Source of the DNA: CAIWHR01 sp040007035
Lineage (GTDB): Bacteria > Pseudomonadota > Gammaproteobacteria > Burkholderiales > Casimicrobiaceae
Assembly: GCA_040007035.1 (NCBI GenBank)
Contig: JBDTVU010000002.1
Span: 14,214 to 78,213, forward strand
Length of the DNA: 64,000 bases
Direction of reading: 5' to 3'
Every line of letters begins with the position of its first letter. Position 1 is the first letter of the stretch. The notes below the pieces were generated by a model that did no database searches, was not told the origin of the DNA, and saw nothing but the letters and a program-made list of their open reading frames with translations. Below, in pieces: positions 57,506-64,000 of this stretch. A program made the position numbers and the translations under genes.

Positions 57506-57979
57506 CTAGAACGCGAACTTCGTCAGCACGCCCCACGGCAGCGGGACGCGCAGCAGCTTGTAGAACGCGAACCAGATCACGAGCGCGGCGACGACGGCGA
57601 CGATCGCCGCCGTCGACGGTCGCACGCCTAGCACGACGAACCAGACGAACAGCAGCACCGGCCCGACGATAAGGAAACCAACCGGCTGCGCGAGCCAGAT
57701 GTAGGCGACGATGCCCCCGACAACGGCGACGAGGGCGACGAGATGCCGCCCCGAGCGCATCCAGTCGGCGGTCTCGGTCCACGGCGCCGTCGCGCGCTTC
57801 TTCCACCCGCTGACGATCAGCAGCACGCCGCAGATGGCGAAGCCGATGGCGAGCAAGCCCGGCATCAGCGCCGGGCCGACCTGCTGCCCGGGGATCCTCG
57901 GGAACGCCTGGACGTGGACCAGGACCACCACGCCGAGCAGCAGCAGCACCGCACCGAAGATGGCGTCGCTGATCTTCAT
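57506..57979 (-). CDS. tctB: Tripartite tricarboxylate transporter, small subunit TctB
   Basis: 157 residues, four helices, TctB family: FPRIPGQQVGPALMPGLLAIG after the first helix. Forms the membrane complex with TctA. Nine bases before tctA. Confidence 0.92.
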   Translation of the reverse strand: MKISDAIFGAVLLLLGVVVLVHVQAFPRIPGQQVGPALMPGLLAIGFAICGVLLIVSGWKKRATAPWTETADWMRSGRHLVALVAVVGGIVAYIWLAQPVGFLIVGPVLLFVWFVVLGVRPSTAAIVAVVAALVIWFAFYKLLRVPLPWGVLTKFAF

Positions 57980-58058
57980 CGCGGCGGTTCGTGCAGGTAT
58001 CGCCCCACATCAGCAGCCGGTCACGCCGCGGACGCCGCCGCGCGACCGGACGCGCGAG

Positions 58059-59030
58059 TCACTTGGCGAGGCCGACCGCCTTCATCACCTTGCCCATGTC
58101 GGCGTCGCCCTTCGCCATGAACGCGGCGAAATCGGGACCGGCCGCCCAGGCGGTGCCGTAGCCCCTGCTCGCGGCGAAGTCCTTCCACTCCTTGCTGTCG
58201 GCGATCTTCTTGATCGTCGCGACGAGCTTCGCGGAAACGTCGGCCGGAAGCCCTTTCGGCGCGGCGATGCCGCGCCACGCCGCCACCGAGTAGTTGACGC
58301 CGATCGCTTCCTGCATCGTCGGCACGTTCGGGAACAGCGCCCCTCGCTTGTCGTCCATGATCGCGAGCGCCTTCGCCTTGCCGGCCTCGATCAGCGGGCG
58401 CGCCTCGGGCAGCGAGCAGGTCACGATGTCGACGCCGCCGGCAACCAGGTCCTGCATCGCGGGCGCCGCGCCGTTCGACGGCACCCACGGAATCGTCGTC
58501 TGCGGAAGCTTGAGGTCGTCCATGAGGCCGGCGAGCGCGAGATGCCAGATGCCGCCCTGCCCGGTGCCCGACGCCTTCAGCTTGCCGGGATTGGCCTTCG
58601 CCGCGTCGATCGCCTCCTTCACCGTCTTGTACGGCGAATCGGCGCGCACCGTGAAGCCGGCCGGATCCGAATTGACGAGCGCCAGCGGCGTGTACGACGC
58701 CGGGCCGAGGTCGGTCAGGCCCTGCCAATGCATCATCGTAATCTCGACGGTGATCATGCCGACCGTGTAGCCGTCGGCCGGCGCCTGCGAAATCGCGCTG
58801 TGGCCGACGACGCCGCCGCCGCCGGTGCGGTTGACGACGTTGACCGGCTGGCCGAGCTCCTTCTCCATCATCGTGGCGAAGTAGCGGGCGGTGCCGTCGG
58901 TGCCGCCGCCCGCACCCCACGGGACGACGAACGTGATCGGGCGTTCCGGATACGCGGCCTGCGCAGCCGTGGCGAGCGCGAAGGCGCCGAGCGCCGCGAT
59001 GCGGGCGACGGCGCGGGAGATAGTCGACAT
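58059..59030 (-). CDS. tctC: Tripartite tricarboxylate transporter receptor TctC (Bug family)
   Basis: 323 residues. Signal peptide to about AAQAAYP (residue 26). YPERPITFVVPWGAGGGTDGTAR and NRTGGGGVVGHSAI are the Bug-type ligand-binding loops. The conserved acidic loop residues suggest a carboxylate ligand. ATG 59030 has the ribosome site AGGAGGAAACACC and starts the signal peptide. Bug receptors occur in many copies in betaproteobacteria; the ligand cannot be predicted. First gene of the tct operon. Confidence 0.93.
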   Translation of the reverse strand: MSTISRAVARIAALGAFALATAAQAAYPERPITFVVPWGAGGGTDGTARYFATMMEKELGQPVNVVNRTGGGGVVGHSAISQAPADGYTVGMITVEITMMHWQGLTDLGPASYTPLALVNSDPAGFTVRADSPYKTVKEAIDAAKANPGKLKASGTGQGGIWHLALAGLMDDLKLPQTTIPWVPSNGAAPAMQDLVAGGVDIVTCSLPEARPLIEAGKAKALAIMDDKRGALFPNVPTMQEAIGVNYSVAAWRGIAAPKGLPADVSAKLVATIKKIADSKEWKDFAASRGYGTAWAAGPDFAAFMAKGDADMGKVMKAVGLAK

Positions 59031-59109
59031 GGTGTTTCCTCCTGATGCGTGGCGGGGTTGTGGGCCGTGGCGCGCGGGTGCGCGAAGCCGCCCGCGGCGA
59101 TGCCAGCGG

Positions 59110-59150
59110 AGTTTGGCAGCGCCGTCCAGACCGGTCAAGTGGTCTGACCA
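59110..59150 (-). promoter_or_regulatory. Possible promoter and GntR-type operator upstream of tctC
   Basis: A perfect palindrome TGGTCTGACCA (59140-59150) matches the TGGT-N3-ACCA core of FadR-type GntR operators. Immediately next to it on the tctC strand are TTGACC (59138-59133), a 17-base spacer and CAAACT (59115-59110), a weak -10. An operator overlapping a -35 would suit repression. A second palindrome, GACCGGTC (59128-59135), is adjacent. No GntR gene is in the window, so this is inference. Confidence 0.4.
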
Positions 59151-59181
59151 ATCGCCGGCTGCGTGCGCTCGCCCGCCTCGC

Positions 59182-60210
<1,029 letters not shown>

Positions 60211-60289
60211 GCCAATGCTCCCTCGGATCCGACGAGCAAGGTCCGACGTCCGTGCGTCGGTCGCCCGGCACGTTCGCCTTGCCGTCGAT

Positions 60290-60306
60290 CCCCGGCTGCG
60301 CCGGGG
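60290..60306. repeat. Small GC hairpin between dppD and dppF
   Basis: CCCCGGC and GCCGGGG form a perfect 7-bp inverted repeat around TGC, inside the 112-base gap between dppF and dppD. No T-run flanks it on either strand. It may modulate the relative expression of the two ATPase genes. Confidence 0.35.
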
Positions 60307-60322
60307 CCCCTCGCCGGGTAGC

Positions 60323-61342
60323 TCACGCGACCGCCTCCCAGTGAATCGGATGGTGGCAGCGCACGAGTTGCCCGGAGGCCGGGTCGCCGATCGCCACCAT
60401 CTCCGGCATCTCGCCGCACTTTTCGGTGGCCTGGTTGCAGCGGTCGCGGAACGCGCAGCCGGAAGAGAGCTCGAGCAGCGACGGCGTCATCCCGGGAATC
60501 TGCTTCAGCCGCGCCCCGCGCGGGCTGCGCGACGGCACCGAGTCGAGCAGCCCCTGCGTGTACGGATGGCGCGGATGGGTCAGCACGTCGAACGTCGTCC
60601 CCTGCTCGACGATGCGGCCGGCATACATCACGCACACCCGGTCGGCGAGGCCGGCGACGACGGACAGGTCGTGCGTGATCCAGATCATCGCCGCGCCGGT
60701 CTCCCGGGTCAGTTTCTGCATCTCGTAGAGGATCTGGCCCTGGATGGTGACGTCGAGCGCCGTCGTCGGCTCGTCGGCGATGATGAGGTCCGGGTTGTTC
60801 AGCAGCGCGATGGCGATCGCGACCCGCTGGCGCATGCCGCCGGAGAACTGGTGCGGATACGCCTTCAGCCGTTCGTCCGGCGACGGGATGCCGACCTTGA
60901 CCAGCGCCTCGCGGGCACGCTCGAGCGCGGACGCGTCCGGCACGTCTTCGTGGGCGAGGATCGCCTCGGTCATCTGGCGGTCGATGCGCAGGACCGGGTT
61001 CAACGTCATCATCGGATCCTGGAAGATCATCGCGATCCGGTTGCCGCGAAGCTGCCGCAGCTCCTCCGACGACATCGCGCGGAGGTCGCGGCCCGCGAGG
61101 CGCATCGCGCCGTCGACGATGCGGCCGGGCGGGTCGATCAGTCCCATGATCGAATACCCCGTCATCGACTTGCCCGAGCCCGATTCGCCGACCAGCCCGA
61201 GCACCTCGCCGCGGTCCACCGTGAACGACACGTCGTCGACCGCCCGCACCACGCCCGCCCTGGTGAAGAAGTGCGTGCGCAGCCCCTCGACCGCGAGCAG
61301 CGGCACGGGCGCCGCGACATCGTCGTCGTCGACGCCGATCAT
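60323..61342 (-). CDS. dppD: Dipeptide/oligopeptide ABC transporter ATPase, DppD/OppD type
   Basis: 339 residues. Walker A GESGSGKS (52-59), FSGGMRQRVAIAIAL, ADEPTTALDVT and the C-terminal oligopeptide-ABC domain (CAFRDRCNQATEKC). ATG 61342 overlaps the dppC stop by four bases. The frame stays open far upstream but that is out of the permease frame and not coding. Confidence 0.95.
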   Translation of the reverse strand: MIGVDDDDVAAPVPLLAVEGLRTHFFTRAGVVRAVDDVSFTVDRGEVLGLVGESGSGKSMTGYSIMGLIDPPGRIVDGAMRLAGRDLRAMSSEELRQLRGNRIAMIFQDPMMTLNPVLRIDRQMTEAILAHEDVPDASALERAREALVKVGIPSPDERLKAYPHQFSGGMRQRVAIAIALLNNPDLIIADEPTTALDVTIQGQILYEMQKLTRETGAAMIWITHDLSVVAGLADRVCVMYAGRIVEQGTTFDVLTHPRHPYTQGLLDSVPSRSPRGARLKQIPGMTPSLLELSSGCAFRDRCNQATEKCGEMPEMVAIGDPASGQLVRCHHPIHWEAVA

Positions 61343-62244
61343 TTCTGCAGCCTCGGATTGAGCACGTCGCGCAATTGGTCGGCGACGAGGTTGATGCTGA
61401 CGATCGTGCACAGGAGCGCAATCCCCGGGAAGAAGCTGATCCAGTACTTGCCGGACAGCAGGTACTGGTAGCCGTTGGCGATCAGCAGGCCGAGCGACGG
61501 CTCGGTGATCGGCAGGCCGAGGCCGAGGAACGACAGCGTCGCCTCCAGCGCGATCGCCGCCGCCACCTGCACCGTCGCCACGACGATCATCGGTGGCAGG
61601 CAGTTCGGCAGCAGGTGGCGGAACACGATGCGCGCCGGCGACAGCGCGAGGCAGCGCGCGGCTTCCATGTATTCCTTGCGCTTCTCGACCAGCGCCGCGC
61701 TGCGCACGGTCCGCGCGTAATACGCCCACTGCACGGTGACCAGCGCGGCGATCACCTTGCCGATGCCCTGCCCCAGCACGGCGATCAGGATCAGGGCAAT
61801 CAGGATCGCCGGGAACGACAGCTGGATGTCGACGATGCGCATGATCAGCGACTCGGTGCGGCCGCCGAAGTACGCGGCGGCGAGGCCCGCCGTCAGCCCG
61901 ATCACCAGCGCGAACACCGTCGAGATCACGCCGACGCCGAGGCTGATCCGCAGCCCGTAGAAGATCGCCGACAGCATGTCGCGGCCCTGGTCGTCGGTGC
62001 CGAGCCAGAACGTGCCGCCGGCGGGCGACGGCGAACCCGGCGGCAGCCGGCTCTCCATCACGTCGAGCTGCGCGAGGTCGTACGGGTTCTGCGGCGAGAT
62101 CAGCGGCGCGAACAACGCGAGGAACAGGATGACGGCCAGCAACGCGAGGCCGAACACGGCCACCGGATTGGCGCAGAAATCGGAAGCGATCCGCGCGAAC
62201 GGCGTTTCCACGGCACGAGGGACGGTGATTGCCGGCCTGGCCAT
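61339..62244 (-). CDS. dppC: Dipeptide/oligopeptide ABC transporter permease DppC type
   Basis: 301 residues, six helices. N-terminal OppC-type domain, then LGTDDQGRDMLSAIFYGLRISL and the EAA loop EAARCLALSPARIVFRHLLPN. Six bases after the dppB stop, four-base overlap with dppD. Confidence 0.95.
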   Translation of the reverse strand: MARPAITVPRAVETPFARIASDFCANPVAVFGLALLAVILFLALFAPLISPQNPYDLAQLDVMESRLPPGSPSPAGGTFWLGTDDQGRDMLSAIFYGLRISLGVGVISTVFALVIGLTAGLAAAYFGGRTESLIMRIVDIQLSFPAILIALILIAVLGQGIGKVIAALVTVQWAYYARTVRSAALVEKRKEYMEAARCLALSPARIVFRHLLPNCLPPMIVVATVQVAAAIALEATLSFLGLGLPITEPSLGLLIANGYQYLLSGKYWISFFPGIALLCTIVSINLVADQLRDVLNPRLQK

Positions 62245-62250
62245 GGCGGG

Positions 62251-63231
62251 TCAGCCCTTGCTGTCGGTAAGCCGCACCCGTGGATCGAGCGCGGAGTACA
62301 GTACGTCGACGGCGAGGTTGATGACGATGAAGATGGTGACGATGACGAGCAGGTAGGCGACGATCACCGGCCGGTCGAGAACGCCGATCGAGTCGATCAG
62401 CAGCTTGCCCATCCCCGGCCACGCGAACACGCTCTCGGTGACGATCGCGAACGCGATCAGCGCGCCGAACTGGAGCCCGATCACGGTGACGATCGGGATC
62501 AGGATGTTGCGCAGCACGTGGACGCCGATCACGCGGGCGTTGGTCAGCCCCTTGGCCCGGGCGAACTTCACGTAGTCCTGCAGCAGCGCCTCGTGCGCGC
62601 CGGAGCGGGTGAGCCGGATCAGCAGCGCGAGGTTGAACAGCGCGAGGTTCGTCGCTGGCATCACAAGGTGCCGCCAGCCTTCGACCGACAGGAATGAAAC
62701 CGGGACGAGCCCGAACAGCAGCATCGTCGGACCGCGGCCGTTCGACGGTAGCCAGCCGAGGTCGACCGAGAACACCATGATCAGCATCAGGCCGACCCAG
62801 AACGTCGGCAGCGAGAAGCCGAGGATCGACCCGGCCATGATCGTGCGGCCGGCGACGCCGTTGGGTTTCAGGCCCGCGATCAGGCCAAGCGGGATGCCGA
62901 GCACGATCGCGATCAGCATCGCCACGAGCGCCAGCTCCATCGTCGCGGGCATCCGCTCGAGGATGAGCCCGAGCGCCGACGTGCTGTGGACGAACGACCT
63001 GCCGAGGTCGCCGCCGAGCGCGCCGTGGAGGAACGTCAGGTATTGCGACCACAGCGGGCGGTCGAGGCCGAGCGCGGCAATCGCCCGCTCGCGGTCGATC
63101 TGGTCGGCCTGCGGGCTGATCAGGATGTCGATCGGGTTGCCAACGGCGAACACGCCGACGAACACCAGCAGCGACATCACGAACAGGACGACGACGCTCT
63201 GCAGGCTGCGGCGGATGATGAAGACCAGCAT
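62251..63231 (-). CDS. dppB: Dipeptide/oligopeptide ABC transporter permease DppB type
   Basis: 326 residues, six helices. GDLGRSFVHS, LLIRLTRSGAHEALLQDYVKFARAKGL (EAA-like loop) and FAWPGMGKLLIDSI are the DppB/OppB hallmarks. ATG 63231 is chosen for the usual MLVFIIRR-type start; an open stretch upstream is not homologous. Confidence 0.95.
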   Translation of the reverse strand: MLVFIIRRSLQSVVVLFVMSLLVFVGVFAVGNPIDILISPQADQIDRERAIAALGLDRPLWSQYLTFLHGALGGDLGRSFVHSTSALGLILERMPATMELALVAMLIAIVLGIPLGLIAGLKPNGVAGRTIMAGSILGFSLPTFWVGLMLIMVFSVDLGWLPSNGRGPTMLLFGLVPVSFLSVEGWRHLVMPATNLALFNLALLIRLTRSGAHEALLQDYVKFARAKGLTNARVIGVHVLRNILIPIVTVIGLQFGALIAFAIVTESVFAWPGMGKLLIDSIGVLDRPVIVAYLLVIVTIFIVINLAVDVLYSALDPRVRLTDSKG

Positions 63232-63322
63232 CGCGTCAGGCCACCGCCGGTGGACTTCCCGGTCGACGGAATCCGTGGTCGTGCAGACGCACGAGCGGGC
63301 AGACGCAGCGCCCCGGCGCGGC

Positions 63323-63339
63323 GCCGGCACGCCGCCGGC
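63323..63339. repeat. GC hairpin between receptor gene and dppB
   Basis: GCCGGC, loop ACGCC and GCCGGC in the 143-base gap between the receptor stop and the dppB start. Such hairpins after receptor genes often protect the receptor part of a message. No T-tract is present. Confidence 0.3.
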
Positions 63340-63374
63340 CGAGCCTCGTCACCGCGTCGCCTTCCCGCGCCGGA

Positions 63375-64000
63375 TCACCCCTTGACCGGCCGGAACTGGA
63401 ACGCCAGCGTGTACTCGTCGGTCCGCGGCGTATAGGCGACGTTCTTCTTCGTCGCCCAGATCGTGAATTGGAAGTGGATCGGCATCAGGCCGAGGTCCTC
63501 CATCGCCAGCTTCGTCGCGTTCTGCAGCATGATCCGCCGGTTCTCGTCGTCGACCTGTTGCAGCGCCTGCTCGATCAGGTAGTCGACCTTGACGTTGCTG
63601 TAGCGGCCCCAGTTCACGGCGCCCAGCCCCTTGTCGCGATTGAACGTCGCCAGCAGCGAGCGCAGCGGGCTCGACGCCTCGCCGGTGGATGCTCCCCAGC
63701 CGACCATGTGGAAGCTGAACTCCTGCTTCGACGCGCGGCCCGCGTACGGCGCCATCGGCGCGGTCTCGACCTTCGATACGATCCCGGCGCGGGTCAGCAT
63801 CTGCGCCACCGCCTGGACGATCTTCTCGTCGTTGACGTAGCGGCCGGACGGCCCGTGGATCGTGATATTGAACCCGTCCGGGTAACCGGCTTCGGCCAGC
63901 AGCTTCTTCGCGCCTTCGGGATCGAAGGCGTCGGCCTTGAGCCCGGGCACGTGGCCGAACAGCCGCTCGGAAACGAGCTGGCCGGACGGGATCGCCTGCC
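63375..64000 (-). CDS. dppA: Dipeptide/oligopeptide-binding protein (SBP family 5), C-terminal part
   Basis: C-terminal 208 residues of a periplasmic receptor; the N-terminus and signal peptide lie beyond the window end. ILIxE-type sequence is not seen, but GLKADAFDPEGAKKLLAEAGYPDG, VNWGRYSN, PLRSLLATFN and the terminal YTPRTDEYTLAF are typical of SBP family 5. It is the receptor of the dppBCDF importer. The frame is open to the last base. Confidence 0.9.
   Translation of the reverse strand, partial: QAIPSGQLVSERLFGHVPGLKADAFDPEGAKKLLAEAGYPDGFNITIHGPSGRYVNDEKIVQAVAQMLTRAGIVSKVETAPMAPYAGRASKQEFSFHMVGWGASTGEASSPLRSLLATFNRDKGLGAVNWGRYSNVKVDYLIEQALQQVDDENRRIMLQNATKLAMEDLGLMPIHFQFTIWATKKNVAYTPRTDEYTLAFQFRPVKG

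Noticed and set aside
60290..60306. Hairpin between dppD and dppF as an intrinsic terminator
   Set aside because: No T-run follows; kept only as a small inverted repeat.

Overview
This window reads as chromosome from a high-G+C betaproteobacterium, probably in or near the Burkholderiales. The evidence is very strong G/C codon bias, the order tpiA-secG-tRNA-Leu-nuoA-N, tripartite tricarboxylate (Tct) transport with a Bug-type receptor, a DUF3617 protein, and a malic enzyme with a phosphotransacetylase-like tail. The assignment is from gene content and order only. No plasmid, phage, transposase, integrase or CRISPR signal was seen.

Layout. 1-7.9 kb (+): glycogen operon glgB (3' part), glgC, glgA and a single-polypeptide glgX-malQ fusion. 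8.05-14.3 kb (+): binding-protein-dependent ABC importer with two paralogous receptors, a double-length permease, an ATPase and an overlapping inositol-monophosphatase-family enzyme. 14.4-17.6 kb (+): secreted DUF3617 protein, PBP5-like D,D-carboxypeptidase and a GT-C/TPR membrane protein. 17.7-21.4 kb (-): acyl-CoA dehydrogenase with its electron acceptor EtfBA. 21.44-26.34 kb: a small segment of poorly known, mostly exported proteins (transglutaminase-like protein, two small secreted proteins, a DUF5648-like/metzincin-like secreted protein, a cNMP-binding protein), bracketed by two related palindromic REP-like elements. 26.3-35.7 kb (-): maeB, the Mrp cation/proton antiporter (mrpA fused to mrpB, then C, D, E, F, G) and a Ca2+/Na+ antiporter. 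35.7-39.9 kb (-): lactate utilisation genes lutA, lutB, lutC with an aminotransferase between lutB and lutC. 39.96-54.36 kb (-): complete 14-gene complex I operon nuoA-N. 54.46-55.86 kb (-): tRNA-Leu(GAG), secG, tpiA. 56.0-59.0 kb (-): tctA, tctB, tctC. 59.2 kb to the end (-): dipeptide/oligopeptide ABC transporter dppF, D, C, B and the 3' part of its receptor.

Together these genes describe an aerobic heterotroph. It stores carbon as glycogen, imports organic and phospho-organic solutes, peptides and carboxylates, oxidises acyl-CoA and lactate into the quinone pool, and runs complex I and Mrp in the same membrane. Most of the window is ordinary core genome. The parts most worth a second look are the two REP-like palindromes, each of which supplies the stop codon of a neighbouring gene, the segment between them, the GlgX-MalQ fusion, the two-receptor importer with its coupled phosphatase, and the aminotransferase inside the lut operon.

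No gene-free stretch exceeds about 240 bases. The largest gaps (22149-22366 and 25546-25779) hold only a possible promoter and otherwise nothing I can identify.
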